A stretch of 64,000 nt of DNA from Amphiura filiformis (GCF_039555335.1 NC_092642.1:17823208-17887207), one strand, 5' to 3'; counted from the stretch's first letter, positions 47,271 through 60,122 are shown. The notes: generated by a model from the letters alone, not told the origin. Translations and numbers: made by a program.

Positions 47271-48139
47271 ATCTCGAGAGAATAAATTCACTACCTCTGC
47301 ATTATGGATGAGTTTGACCAATTCCTTGATGAAACCTGTGTGGCACCCGAAAAGGTTGCATTATTAGGGGAATTTAACGTCCATATGGATGAACTCGATA
47401 AATATGACACCAATATCTTGAAGAATACCGGTTTCAGTTTCATCAGCACATTGTAGGCCCGACAGATATATCGGGTCACTATGTTGATATATCGGGTCAT
47501 TATGTTGTACTTTGTGTCATTCAATGTGATAAACCTCCTTCACCAAAACTTACCGCGAATATGGGAAGATGGATCATGAACAACTAAATATGCTGCTTGG
47601 TGAACGGCTTGCCAATTTCCCCGATAGTGAAGATCCTTCTAGTTGAATCTTATGAGATTTTGACATCCTCGGTGCTGCACAAGGTTTGTCCCTTTCTCAG
47701 GGGCTGTGCAATAATTATGAGATCGAAACTGATCTGGAGCTATCTGGTATAATGAGACAATCCATGAGGCTAGGCGCACCCGGCGGCGCCTTGAGCGTAG
47801 GTGAAAAAAGACCCGAGCAGAAGCTGATGAAACTACTTTCAGAACTCAGCAGGTCCTTGTATGTAGCTTAATAACAAGTGCAAAATTGGGTAATTTACAA
47901 CCCAATTTACAAGTGTTACCATGACAGATATAGTACAATCAATTTCCTTTTCAACGGGTCTTCATCTAAACTTCCTGATTGTACTTTTGATAATAAATCT
48001 TTCCTGATATGTCTTTAACCTCTTTTATTGAGAAGATGGAGAATATAAGAAAGTAAAGAATGTATACACTGATGTAACTTATGTTGCAAGTGATGAATAT
48101 ACATTTAGTTACATGCATACGGGTTCATGTACCTTCATG
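47271..48139 (+). pseudogene. CR1-like LINE endonuclease fragment (copy 2)
   Basis: Counterpart of 22806-23734, with small differences: a duplicated GATATATCGGGTCA near 47463-47504 and a loss of the STLDLVMSR-type part. The shared position in both copies dates the insertion before the segmental duplication. Confidence 0.78.
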
Positions 48140-48410
48140 TACCTTCAAGCAACTTCTTCTTCTGAAAGCATTAGGTGGCAGTAAACATCTGTACTTTTAG
48201 TAGAATTCGTTTCTCCCGAGTGTGCCCTTTTTGATATAGCACTTGTACGCGCTATAATACCATATCAAAATATGCCAATTGTTGCAAATTGTACTTTATA
48301 CGTTTCGATTTTAGAATTCCTGATATGCGCACACAACTGCAGTAACTTCGTGTCATGATGTTATATAGTAATGTTTTGACTGTAGGCTATAGTTACATGT
48401 GACCTAGACA

Positions 48411-49490
48411 TCACAATATGTTCATCTCCATTCCGCGAGGAAGATCTATTTTATTTTTACCATCACAGCCAAAAGCTTTAGCAAATGCTCTCCTGTATCG
48501 TTGGTTGCTTACGCTATACAAGAGCGGATTTACTGCAGAATTTAACAGCCCCATAACGCGACTAAACCAAAGGATTAACGTCATCGTCTTAGCTTCAAAC
48601 ATTCTCTCACCAACCAACCGATACTTGAAATAATCGAGATTGGACATTTGAAGTGGTGAAAGACATAGGAAGAAAACAGTTCCATTCAAAATCAGCATTC
48701 TTCCAATTTGATTTCTGACTCGAAGCATTATCGTCGTTTGAGAGCCCCGTTCTCCAGTGAGACCGGTCCTTGTACTAAGCGCGTAAATAATTCTGACGTA
48801 CATGTATGAAGACAAGATCACTGTGAGAATAAACTGTACAAAATCAATTGCATCAAGAGTTGGCCAACACCACGAGCAATTTGTGTCTGCCTTGCAGACA
48901 ATGAATTTTGCCGCCATATTATGAAATGTGGTGTTGGCAGACCAATCTATGCATATCGTTTCCGTTTCATGAGCATGGAGACCCACACAAGCCGAAACCA
49001 ACGAAATCAGCCAAGCACTTATCGTCATTCGTACAGCCCAGTTCCTGCCTTTGAGCATTCGATGAGCCAGCGGGTGACATATAGCCAGATATCTTTCAAA
49101 GGTGACGAGTGTTATTAAAAACACGGATGTAAAATAACAAAGGTACGTGATAAGCCAGACTAAAGCACAACCGGCACCAGAGTGAAACGCCGATAAAGCA
49201 AATTCAATCGGAGTATTGAAATAGGTCCATGTAAATCTTATTATAGCTATAATTAGCAACGTTGCATCGCTAACAGCAAGATTACATAGATAGAAGTTGG
49301 TAACAGTCCGCATCTCTTGCACGCGATATACAACAAATATTAGCGTAGCATTTCCAAGTATGCCCAGACCTGCCACAATGGGTACGATGACTAAGATGAA
49401 GATCTTCTTATAAATAGAGTAAAAGTATGGAACAGCTTCATCTTCTAAAAGCAATACGTCGCAATCATCGTTTGAATGAGTAGAATTCAT
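48411..49490 (-). CDS. Intact rhodopsin-class GPCR, receptor 3 (359 aa)
   Basis: Single-exon class A receptor starting at the conserved MNSTHS. Landmarks: GILGN (TM1), LCNLAVSD (TM2), GAGCALVWLITYLCY leading into TM3, FERYLAICHPLAHR, SAWLIS (TM4), the CKADTNCSWCW loop cluster, FFLCLSP in TM6 (leucine at the toggle position) and NPLLYSVSNQRYRRAF. The short tail ends DLPRGMEMNIL and lacks the SSSRNG motif of receptor 1. The copy 1 relative at 23997-25075 is nearly identical apart from one deleted base. The upstream sequence (TAATAAAGCAAAACTATATC) differs from the flank of receptors 1 and 2 beyond about 15 bases from the ATG, so its regulation may differ. Ligand unknown. Confidence 0.92.
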   Translation of the reverse strand: MNSTHSNDDCDVLLLEDEAVPYFYSIYKKIFILVIVPIVAGLGILGNATLIFVVYRVQEMRTVTNFYLCNLAVSDATLLIIAIIRFTWTYFNTPIEFALSAFHSGAGCALVWLITYLCYFTSVFLITLVTFERYLAICHPLAHRMLKGRNWAVRMTISAWLISLVSACVGLHAHETETICIDWSANTTFHNMAAKFIVCKADTNCSWCWPTLDAIDFVQFILTVILSSYMYVRIIYALSTRTGLTGERGSQTTIMLRVRNQIGRMLILNGTVFFLCLSPLQMSNLDYFKYRLVGERMFEAKTMTLILWFSRVMGLLNSAVNPLLYSVSNQRYRRAFAKAFGCDGKNKIDLPRGMEMNIL

Positions 49491-50130
49491 TTTCTCTTTT
49501 TAATAAAGCAAAACTATATCAAATATGTCAGTCGTTGTGAATACGCCATAGTTACCTTAATTACCTTTAGCTACTGGTTCACACCATTACAACAACTTGC
49601 ATTAGACAAGGGGAATGAAAAAGTCTAATGAGCTGTGACATCACATCTCGCCGTGATTTAATAGTGTATTTACTATGCAAATAACCACTTTCTTTGCTCC
49701 ATAGTGTATCGGAAACTAACCCTTTATTATGCTAAATAGCCACACTTTCCATACCTCAGTAAACATCAATTTCTAGCGCACTTTGTGTAATGGTTTGCCA
49801 AAAATGGGCATTATAGTGGTATATATATAAACATTACATGGTACCTGAAGGCAAAATGCCCGGATAGTTTCCAAATTTGGCTCGAATATACCTTATAGTC
49901 TATACTATCAAGTGAGTTTGATGTTTTTTATGAATGAATTGTAGTATGAATGGTAGCACACCGCAATCGTAGCCTTAATTCACTACGAAACACTAAAAAT
50001 GCTTTGTTGAAACTACATCGGTATATACCTGAGTCGGTTCCACACAACCCTGTTGATCTTCTACAAATTGATTATTTTAAATAGAATGAACACTTTAGAC
50101 AGCTACATTGAATTACATACGCACACTGAG

Positions 50131-53006
50131 CATTACGTGCAGGTACTAGATAAATTGCACACTTAATACTTAGAAAAAAAACGAGAAGTATCCCTGTGCT
50201 ACACAGGGAAACTTTCTCAGAGGTGAATACAATGGGTTGTCAATAGCTGGAGGCTTCTATTGTGGATGTGCGTTTAACTGTTTAATGTTAGTTTTGTTGA
50301 GATAACTCTATTCAGCCCTTATAAGTACATTATTTGCCACTCAAGCATTAAAATACAATATTGATACAAATTACATGATGAGGTTGAATAGGTTTACTCT
50401 TTTATATTTATAGCTGGTTGTTAATATCATAATAGCTTGCTATGCAATTTAGTTCTTCCCAGACCATTGCGGATTCTGGTTTCTAAATGTTGGTTTATTT
50501 GAGCAGAGAAGATGATTTGAGATTCCCTTCTGATCATGAGCTGCATAAACATGTTTGTAAAATATGACTTTTTTTATCCTTTTGTGTGGTGGAGAGAATG
50601 GATAGATTGATTGAGTGTTTTTTGCTGGAAGGAAATTGCCACATATTACAAACATACATCAGTAGCTCAATAAATAATTATTGAACTGTTGAATAGCAAG
50701 TATTATCATGATCAACTAGAATGTTCTGTTTTAGATAAGTAGATAAGTTAAGTTTCACATTCCTGTTTAATAAAAGATCCACTCAGTAGTCAAGCAATAA
50801 GCCCAGGGTGGGGGTGTACCAATTAGAAATGGGCGATGGGATTGTGCGGCCACATTTACCAGAGAAGATGCATTTACCCTCATTTTCACTCTCCTTTTTG
50901 TGTTTCGGTCACCCAATGGCCCGATTGGAAATAGGTTTCAACAGATTTTAGATAAGCTCTTGCCATATAAACCCCTTTTTCTATATAAATAGAATTTTGC
51001 CCTGTCAGTCTCTTTTTCAAAAATTATACTCAATTTAGGCCCAGACTCAGTTTATTGATATTTTTGTATTTAGCTCCACAGGTCTCACTGTAAGTAGGAG
51101 TGAATTGGGAGTATTAAGCACCCAAAATTAGATGTATTATCTTAGATGTATTATTGTCCTTAAGTTTTAGCAGTCATGCACAGTGAAGCACCGGTAAAAC
51201 AGAATAGTGTTGCCACTTAATACACACAAGGAGCATTGTTCCACCCAGAAAGTATTAAGAGTAGCCCAAGGTCTTTCTATTGTAAGTGATTCAGAAGTTG
51301 GAAATCTCCTTTTGTGACACGATAATTGTATCAAAACATTGGCTGGCTATTTTGAAAAGAGGTTTTTCTAGTCAAATAAGAGATTTGCATTTTATCCTAC
51401 CATGACTAGTATATGCATTCTAATACACAGATACATTTTGTGCTCTATAATATTAGGTTATTTTAAGGAAGTGAAGATAAATTTATAACCAAAGAAATAT
51501 TATTTAAAAAAATTAATGCACATGAAGAAACAAAATGTAAACCCGTCCTTCCTAATTTAAAGATGCATAATTAATGTATACAAACGGCCTAATTATTCTT
51601 AAACATTACATTTAGTTATTAGATTTGTTTAACAGGAAAGTAAGCCAAGTGAATAATTATGATAACGAAATATTAACAAAAGAAAGTTATCTATTAATTA
51701 AAACATTGACTTAATTGGCAACAAATCATGATTAGTATGTTTAAGCTAAAGTCAGATGCTAATGCTGTATATATTGATTGCTGTATACCGTATATATATT
51801 ATTATTAACACATATTACTAACAATACTTAGTAAACAGATACAATATATAATTGGCCGCTGAGACACAATGAGAGAGTTATCATGGGAATTTAAGTTGAG
51901 ATTGCCCGAGTACCGACTGTGAACTCAGGTAGTACAGTGGTAAAGCTCTGGACCGGTAATCCAGCAACCGGGGTTCAATCCCCGCTGAGTCCTGATTTTT
52001 TTCTCTCTCAATATTTTTATATGCCAGTTTGCTCGAGCCCCAATCACGCCATTTAAATAGATACTTGTTAGTTTTAGATAAGTTAATAAATCACTCTACT
52101 GAATGGCATCACTGATTACATTTCGTCCTTGCATTACAGATTCATCTTTTGCATGCCACCCCAACATTTTAAACCTGGTATACATACAGGGTGACTGATT
52201 AACCATTGAGAATGTTGATCATAACAACAAACAGATGAATGTAAAATGCAATGCCAGAAATCACATTTATATACAGTGTATAGATCTGTAGATTTTATGA
52301 AATACCTTACCCACAAAAACTACAGTTATATTATGGCTTTCAGCATGTTCAGTGGTATGATTACCTAAAACAGACCTATGTATGAGGAGTGATAACATGA
52401 TGATATCCATCTGTGGATGGATGTTCAACCTGAAAAGCTCTGAAACTTCACTGCAAAAGACTTCTATTAGGCCTATGCAAAAATAAACAATTGCTTGCAT
52501 CATGCAAGTTCATAATAAATAAATAGTGTAGTAATTTTCAGTCTATAGTGCATAAAAATTTCAATCATGGCTTGTAGATAGTAGACCAGTCACTCATGAT
52601 CATGCCTATTTTATTATAATCATCTTTTAGGCCTTGTACTGCAAAGTCACAACTACAAAGTTGTACATGGAGAGTAAAACATGTATTATAGTACCAGTGA
52701 GAGTTGGTGTGTGGCATGGAACATAATAGTTTTATAACATGTAGAAGTAACTATTTCAATTTGTCCTTGTAAAAGTTAAATAATGAGCATTGGTTTGGGA
52801 ACCCTTTATTTACTTAGTCATTGCCCAAAATTACTACAATACACCAGGAAAAACATCATTTCTTTAATCTGACAAGCTATTATTGCATGGGTGATTGGTC
52901 AACAAAAGATCCCATCTTTCCCATATGTCCTGTGTTAAAGGATTTTTGTTAGCTGTCCGGTGACTAAGTATTAAGTGTGCAATTTATCTAGTACCTGCAC
53001 GTAATG
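50131..53006. mobile_element. 2.88-kb element with perfect 43-bp TIRs, copy 2 only
   Basis: 50131-50173 and 52964-53006 are exact inverse complements over 43 bases (starting CATTACGTGCAGGTACTAGA). The aligned position in copy 1 (near 26243, CACTCTGAGAACG) lacks it. A clear target duplication is not visible: the right flank holds about 20 extra bases before homology resumes. The interior is AT-rich without a recognisable transposase, but has a tRNA-like unit at 51922-52002. Superfamily unassigned. Confidence 0.85.
51922..52002 (+). tRNA. tRNA-like unit inside the 43-bp-TIR element
   Basis: A box TAGTACAGTGG and B box GGTTCAATCCC. The acceptor AACTCAG/CTGAGTC pairs 6 of 7, the T stem CGGGG/CCCCG pairs 5/5, the anticodon stem CTGGA/TCCAG pairs 5/5, and a T7 terminator lies at 51996-52002. 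The D arm is weak. The anticodon loop is CCGGTAA: C at position 33 and a GGT triplet, not expected of a normal eukaryotic Thr tRNA. It is probably transcribable by Pol III but not a standard decoding tRNA. Confidence 0.55.
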
Positions 53007-53070
53007 GAAAGATTCAACCTAACACAGAACGTGGTGTGTGAAGGTATAAACAAACATACATACAGAGTGA

Positions 53071-53265
53071 GTTAAAAAAAAAGGGCAATAGGGCAAATAA
53101 TTTGATATTTACGTGAGATAGTTACTATTACTATTGTTGAAAGTTTTTATAAATGCCGCCCTCAATAGTCACGTTTTATAAAAAAAAAATTAAGTGAAAC
53201 GCAACTACCGTTTAATTTTTATTTTATTTTTTACTGCGCTGTCCAATTTAATTGTATTTTGAATG
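53071..53265. mobile_element. End of a 20470-type TA element (copy 2)
   Basis: CAGAGTGAGTTAAAAAAAAA and the following ~190 bp match 26277-26470 and the left end of 20470-22189. After about 53265 the sequence differs from copy 1. From 53266 to 53963 I see no gene. Confidence 0.6.
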
Positions 53266-53963
53266 ATGATTGTCAAATTATTCATCTTGAGGGTAAATTT
53301 TGGTCTAGAAAATTTCTGACCAGTTCGATGTATTGTATCAGGCAAACTTAAATCTTGGCGAGTCACGTGGTTTCTTTTATTTTTAACTTATTTCTGTTAA
53401 TTATTTAATTGAATAACATCAAATTATTTATTTAAACTACTAAACATGTAATATTTATCTAAATTCAGGTGTATTTTGAGCATTTACAACCCATTTTCTA
53501 AAACATTTTTTCATTATTCACCAAATCAGTGGTAGATTTCAGTTATCTGGAGTGTTTTGACGTGCTGAACACGATAGATTCGCCCAAGGTACAAATTAAA
53601 AAAAACAAATGTTTGTTTTACGGTTATGACGGGGCTCATTCTAAAAGTTATTCAGACCTTAAATTTTAATGTGGCTGACGCAATCATTATTATTATTATC
53701 TAATTAAAAGAATGGGTCTACATGGACTCGTTATATACAAAATGTTTACATAAAGTGATGTAATCATCGAGTTGGTATAATTATGTGTCACGGGGTTGTC
53801 AATTAAAGCATGGTCGTAAAATCGATTCAATCGATATTTGGTCAACGGTGGTATCCGAGCGGTGTATAAAATTCAGCGGAGCCTGGCAGAGGCTTTTATG
53901 GGTTTGGGCTTTGCTAAAAGCCGGGTACCTCTTCGCTACGATCCCTCATTTTAGTTGGGCCAA

Positions 53964-54250
53964 AAACCTCAATTCCGTGACCATTCTCTGGGTAGTAAGG
54001 TTTGACGATTGATTTGACTTCTATGAACTATTTAGAAAAAAGTGGCCCCCATTTCCTTCGCAAAATCCCGAGGGACTAGAGGCCAAAATCCAAAATGGCC
54101 GCCGCCGCCAGTTTGAACCAGAGCACCTATAATCATGTACAAAGACACTTTTTCGGGTATATCGAGCACAAGGATTCCAATTTTGACATTAGTTTGATAT
54201 TACGGCATCATTTTCACCCAGAAATCTAAGATGGCCGCCAAATGATTTCT
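53964..54250. repeat. Right arm of the palindromic satellite-like block (copy 2)
   Basis: It corresponds to 27527-27830, including AAATGGCCGCCGCCGCC and CCAGAAATCTAAGATGGCCG. The left arm and direct units of copy 1 are absent, so copy 2 cannot form the palindrome. Confidence 0.8.
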
Positions 54251-54851
54251 TCACACCATTATATAAGAAACTGAAATGAAACCCGAATCTCCCTGATACA
54301 AATGTTAAGTTTTTAACAAAAGGTAGAAGATATCAATATCTTGTCAGTCAAGAGGTTAGGCAGGATAATAGGAAACCACGTGACCAACACCAAAACAAAC
54401 CAAAACTAAAACTTAATATTTGAAATGAGGCAATGTGTTATCGAAGACAGCGACGCTTGGCTGAGCTCAGTAAACCATGATAGTTGTCCTCTAAATAAAT
54501 CGCTCTTCATCCATCTTATAATTATTACTTATACAATAAGGGTCATTGTATTTCTTTAAGTATAAATAGTTGGTCTATGACTCTTATGACGTGACGATAA
54601 TGGTTTATTATAAAATTTAAGGGCTCACTAATCGGCAGGTTTAAAGTACATGCGTTTTCCCTAAATTTGATATTTTTGGTGATATTTCCAGAAAGCGACA
54701 AGCCAAAGACAAATGTTTGGGCATATACTTTGTTATTTTAATACCGCGCTTTTACGCATACCTACGCTACCATTAGTTTGGGTGATTTGCTGATATATAT
54801 TTTGGGACTGAATTTTGGCGTTCAATGCGTTTTAAGCTTAAGCTTACCATG

Positions 54852-55827
54852 TGTTATGGTCCCCAAAATGACCCAGGCCAAAATCACCTGCTTCGGGTTC
54901 ACGCAACACCAAACACACAAACACACTGTTTATTACTTAAAACACTTATGATTATTTATTTAGTGCAGTATGGCTATCAATCAATCCTAATACAATATTA
55001 CAACAATTACGTAAGATTACGATAAAGACTTCTTTATGCTATGGTTACTTAGCTAAGCCTGGAGATCTTGATTGGCTGGCTTTCTGATGAGATTCCGTTG
55101 ATGGTCTCAGTTCTTGATCCAAGATCCGGCAATGTCCGCGATCCTATCTACCACAATCTCAGTCCAAAGTCCTGATGACTATACTTTCACTAACCCTAGC
55201 TACTCTGCTAGTGTTCTCCAAATGGTCTTCTATGTTGACCTTAAGCTCCTCTCTCGGAGATCTCTTGAGCAAGCTTTCTGCTCCACTTGACAGACAGATA
55301 ACACTCTATGCTAGTCCAGCAAAATATCACAGTTCAGTGATGGAGATACTTCAGTCTATCACTTCTCTGAGTCGACAAACAATAAAGCACTATTGGCTTT
55401 CACTACCGCCTTTGGCGTAAAGAATTCTCTCCAACACGCACACACAAGAACCACGAACCGAAGTTTGAAGACTTCAATGGTAACTTTGTACCAATACTGG
55501 CTAACATAAGTTTCACAGAGTTTCCTCTTACACCTCAAGACTGCTGCTCAGTCATTCAACAGTCAATCAGACACTGTACCCTGATTTTTGGCACCGTGCC
55601 AGCACTTTATTACTGTGGTAATTAAGTAATCATGACCATTAGAGTATGATCTAAATGTTGCTAGAACTTTCTCCATATTACTATATATGAATTTCTTGAT
55701 CAATTTAATCATTAAAATTTTCCATATGAGTTCCAGAACATTCCATGAACAAACCAATAGGGATAAATATCAAAACAAGTGTTTTAATTATATAAATATT
55801 ATGAATCATTTTGGGGGGCACATAACA
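54852..55827. mobile_element. LTR-like or TIR element (976 bp), copy 2 only
   Basis: It is flanked by CATG (54848-54851 and 55828-55831), with ends TGTTATG and CATAACA. Copy 1 has a single CATG at 28410-28413. TG..CA termini, a 4-bp duplication and ~1 kb length suit a solo LTR. The inverted similarity continues about 20 bp inward (CCCCAAAATGA with TCATTTTGGGG), which could instead indicate a TIR element. No coding content. Confidence 0.75.
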
Positions 55828-56414
55828 CATGTAATTAACGCTGATATATAAACATTCTCTTTGGTCGGCTACTAGCAAACAACAGAATGCAGATTGGATC
55901 AGCGTAAGTGTCGTATTCCTCTCGTGGATCTTTTAAACATATAATTACTTTAAAGTGAGTGTAACAATATCAAATTTTACATCTGAATACAGGGTATGTG
56001 GCTGCAAAGTGTAATTTTCAGCGGCGCAACAACATCTCAAAAAAATCCACTACTAGCGAATAATTATGTTTAATTTTATATTTCCCGCTTGCATGTATGG
56101 CTAAACTATACTTCTTTGAATACGTTGGTCATGTTGGTTGGCCATTATCAAACTTTTATCAAACCTGTACAGTGATTGGCACTTGCATTAGGTGCCTCTT
56201 TGATAGTTGATAATGCCCAGCCATTCAGCAAGTAGCATTGGGCAATGTCGATGTCATCTGCTAATCAGCAAAACTACCAGTTACCTATATTTCAGATGAC
56301 ATTTTAAAATGCTCAATGGCATCAGCCGCCAGCCGGATTATTTGCCAGGACATGCCAGAGAATCAGAAATGGCAAACAAAATTAATTGTAACTATATACT
56401 CCAATTCCATGTTC

Positions 56415-57125
56415 ACCTCAGATATCCTCACCTCACCTCACCTAGGCTGTATCATCCTCTGCAGTATGAAGTCCTCTTCAAGAATCTTCCATTTCTGTCT
56501 GTCTTGCTCATCCCTTGCTTAAGTGATGCCCTTGCCTATATGCTGTATAGTCATCTCGCCATCTTCGTCTTTGCCTTCCTCTTCTACGCTTTTCTGTTCT
56601 TGGTTGCCACTCAGTGACTCTTTTTGTCCATCTATTGTAATTTTTCTTGCCACATTAAAAGTACATGTCCTGTCCATCTCCATTTCGCTTCATCAATCCT
56701 TTCCATGATGTCTTTGACTCAGCTTTACTTCTTATGTCACTGTTCCTAATTCTATCTTGGATTGTTTAGCATGTGTCTTTCCATGGCTCGCTGTGTCGTC
56801 AGGAGTTTTTGTTCCAGATATTTAGTTGTCGACCAGGTTTCAACACCGTAAGTTATGGTGGGTAACACACATTGATTGTACATACGCCTCCTCGATGTCA
56901 TTGGTAGCTATTTATCGCAAATGGTGTCTTTGTATCTGCCAAAAACAACACCAGCCAGCCTTGGTGTTCAGTATAGACTTCCTCTCTTGTTTTGTCTTCC
57001 ATTTTGACTGTATTGTCCGGATACATGTAACTATCTACTTTCTCTATCGGTTCATTGTCAATTTCAATGGAATCTCTAGTGTCAAAGTTGGTCATGTATT
57101 TCGATCCATCTCAGGTGGTGCACGT
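56415..57125 (-). pseudogene. RTE-like LINE RT C-terminal fragment (copy 2)
   Basis: Counterpart of 28985-29715. The same KYMTNFDTRDSIEIDNEPIE motif lies on the minus strand near 57045-57100, and the post-RT tail follows toward 56520. Frames are broken. Shared by both copies, it predates the duplication. Confidence 0.78.
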
Positions 57126-57146
57126 ACTAACATTACAGGTACCTAG

Positions 57147-57240
57147 AAATTCTTGGCCGAGTGGTCTAAGGCGCTTGAATGAATTCTACTATTGTACGAT
57201 CATCGCTGGTTCAGAACCGTAATTATTGCTCGTTTTTTTC
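57147..57240 (+). tRNA. Ser/Leu-type tRNA-like sequence (copy 2)
   Basis: TTGGCCGAGTGGTCTAAGGCG is a good A-box region for a type II tRNA, followed by GGTTCAGAACC as a modified B box and a T7 run near 57234-57240. The T stem and acceptor do not pair well, so it is a pseudogene or SINE head. The copy 1 version at 29719-29820 is more decayed. Confidence 0.5.
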
Positions 57241-57269
57241 GTCTTCTTTTCTTATACCCTGTTTCAAAC

Positions 57270-57510
57270 ATATGATGTGATCAAGCAAAATCGGAACTTG
57301 AAAATATTAAGTTTTTAGTTTCTTATAGGATAGAAAATGCATTTACAAAGCTTGACTTTGCAGCAAAATCCATTGAAATTGAACAACCCGTTCCAAAGAT
57401 ATGAGCAGTCAGAGAGTTTCCAAAACAACTGCAAACAAAAGGAAATATATTGTTTGGCTATATCTCAAAATCAATATTTCCGAGTTCCGACTGATTTTGC
57501 CTGATTGCAT
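57270..57510. mobile_element. MITE family 1, copy c
   Basis: Counterpart of 29850-30088 at the same relative position. The inverted ends are slightly decayed (ATGATGTGATCAAGC and GCCTGATTGCAT). Confidence 0.75.
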
Positions 57511-59234
57511 TCTATTTCTTTAATTATTTCTTTATATTTTCTTTATTTTTTATTGTAACCAAAATTCCAAAGCAAGACAATAACACTTTTCTTATCCCTT
57601 ACACAATGGAAGCTACATTTCATCATGCATTACGGTCGCATATGAGTATTTATACCGACACTTTTCAATTTATTTACCCGTTTTTGAAATCAGTCCAAAT
57701 TTAATATAATGCCATTAAACCAATACATTTTTCATTCCGGCTCCTGCTGCCTGCTCAAGATGGAAAGGTTTGTATACAAAACAATTCTCTTACAAACGGC
57801 CTATGCACAGTCTCCACCTCGATACACATGAGCACACATTTTCGTCCAAGAGCTTCCAAGCAAGCAGTGAACTATCTCTACATAGCATCGTTAGAGCGGT
57901 GTGAGGTTCTAGCTAGAAAACAGGCCTCTGTGATTGGTTTTTGTCGAAACGCCAAGTGTTTCCTTCATCCAATCACATTTTATTTTATATCAAACGAAAG
58001 CTAACACTTCTCCCTAAAAACACTTTTCCCCATTTGGCCATTAGGTCAACAGCTAACACAATTCTAATGTTATAGCAAGACGAATGTGGTATATCTGTTG
58101 AAAACTACCTATCCAAGCACATTTTTGACCAAAATGTAGGTTTTAAAAGTATAAACCTCAAGTGTTCCAAATCTTATGTCATTAAATGAAAGAGCGCGCT
58201 AATATTGTCCATATACTAGCCTCATTTTAATGAGCAATGACCAATTCTCTTTAAATTCCCAATCTTGTGCAAAAAGTTACTATTTTCGCCTGTTTTGTGA
58301 TACGGTTGTAAAAACTATATTTGCTAAAGATATATGAATAATCATCTTTACCAAGGCCGGCGCTAGAGTTTTGGCAGACCATATCCATCTACCTCTTGAT
58401 CATATGACTTCGAAACCGAAGACCTAATGTCAGGTGCCAGAGTTACAAGCAAAACGATTGTGTCTCTCTTTTACATTACACTTTCGTTTTTCTTCACAGT
58501 TGATTAGAGATAAGGGACTGGAAGATGAGGGTCATGTAGTGGGAAAAGAACGACACAATAAAACAGCCAAATACCAACCACTACATTTCTCATCTCCTAC
58601 CCCCCGCATCCATCGACATTTTACTCAACTCCTGGGAAATGCATAAAAATCATTATCTTACCATTTCTATCTCTTTACACTTGACTATATAGAAGCCATC
58701 CTTAAAAAACCTGGAGTAGCTATATATATAATGAATAAGATAATAAAAAAATGAATAACTGTGTACGCAGGTAAAATCACTAACGTTGATGTATTTGTGA
58801 TGCCTATTTACCAGCCTATATGTAAGCACATTTGCAAACATAATGTGTACTCGTACCTACGAGGCCCTGAAGTCCCTTGAGATGATATAAATAATGAGTA
58901 AGTAATAAATAATGAATAACTATGTACGCAGGTAAAATCATCGATAGTGAAGTATTCTTGTGTCTATACGTAAGCAAATTTGCAGACATCATTTTACCTA
59001 CTAGACCAAAACGTATCTCAATGATTTTGATATATAGCAGGTTTAAGTGGCAAATATTTCAAAATTATCCATTAAGATAAAATTACAGATAGCCTGAACA
59101 AAGCAATGGGAACACAAAACATAACAATACATCTATTTTAATTTTGTTGATTGAAACCAATTGAATGAATTTGCTCATATTAAATCTTGATATTGAATTA
59201 GTGTCAACACAGCCAAATTATTCTCCATATAATA

Positions 59235-60122
59235 GAGACATTGCGATTTTTCAAACGCAGCAAGTGGCACGTACGTTTTCGCGTACGTTTTCGCGTACGT
59301 TAATACGGTGTTGAATATGGCTAGTCTCTGTTCCAGACTGGATTGTGCTCATTCGTCACGATGGAGAACAAGAAAGTCAGAATAAAGACTATAATATTTG
59401 CTCAATATCTAACAGCTTCTACGCTAGGTCGATAGAGGGCATAATGATTGAAAAAATAACAGTGACCTGAGAATATGCCTAAATTGAAACAGACCGCTTT
59501 TGATTTTGATTAAAATTTTGACCTACATGCTGATTAAACCTAATTGTTTTTTGTGCTCCCCAAATATTATAGTTGCCCCAAAACATATATTTTGGTAGAT
59601 TAAAGATCACTACATACATACATCATGGCTTTACTTTCAAAATGAGACTTTTACGTCCTGAAAATTGGGCGCGATGCATGGACTTAGACATGAGGTAAAA
59701 TCAGCATATTTCAACGTAGCATCTGCGTTTTTATTCTACGTTGGAATCCAAAATGGAAATCACATTGTAATTTTTTTTTAACACAAAGTATCACACACAT
59801 TTCAATGGGCAATCTCTGCGTGTGAATATTGCGTTTAAATTTAGTCCATTTTTAACACATCGCTGTACCTTTAATATAATGATTTGTTACAAACAAAAAG
59901 GAACATAATAATAATTAGACTTTCCTTCATATGTTCATTATCTTTGACTGTTTTTAATATATTGGGAAATGGACAAATTTTGTAAATTTTATATCTACGT
60001 CGATTTCGCACGTGGAATATCTTCAAAAATAGCTAAATACGTGACCTCGCATCGATACAGGAGAGTGGTTTTGAATAGATCAACGTACGTCCGATGTCTA
60101 CGTTTGGAAATCGCAATGTCTC
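59235..60122. mobile_element. TA-flanked TIR element (888 bp), copy 2 only
   Basis: TA at 59233-59234 and 60123-60124. Ends GAGACATTGCGATTT and AAATCGCAATGTCTC. Subterminally both ends hold GTACGT-rich sequence, the left with three GTACGTTTTCGC-type repeats. Empty sites are seen at about 31857-31875 and, more exactly, at about 43215-43232 (CTCCATATAATAATTTG). No transposase is recognised; a reading frame at 59969-60259 crosses the right end and is not supported. Confidence 0.87.
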
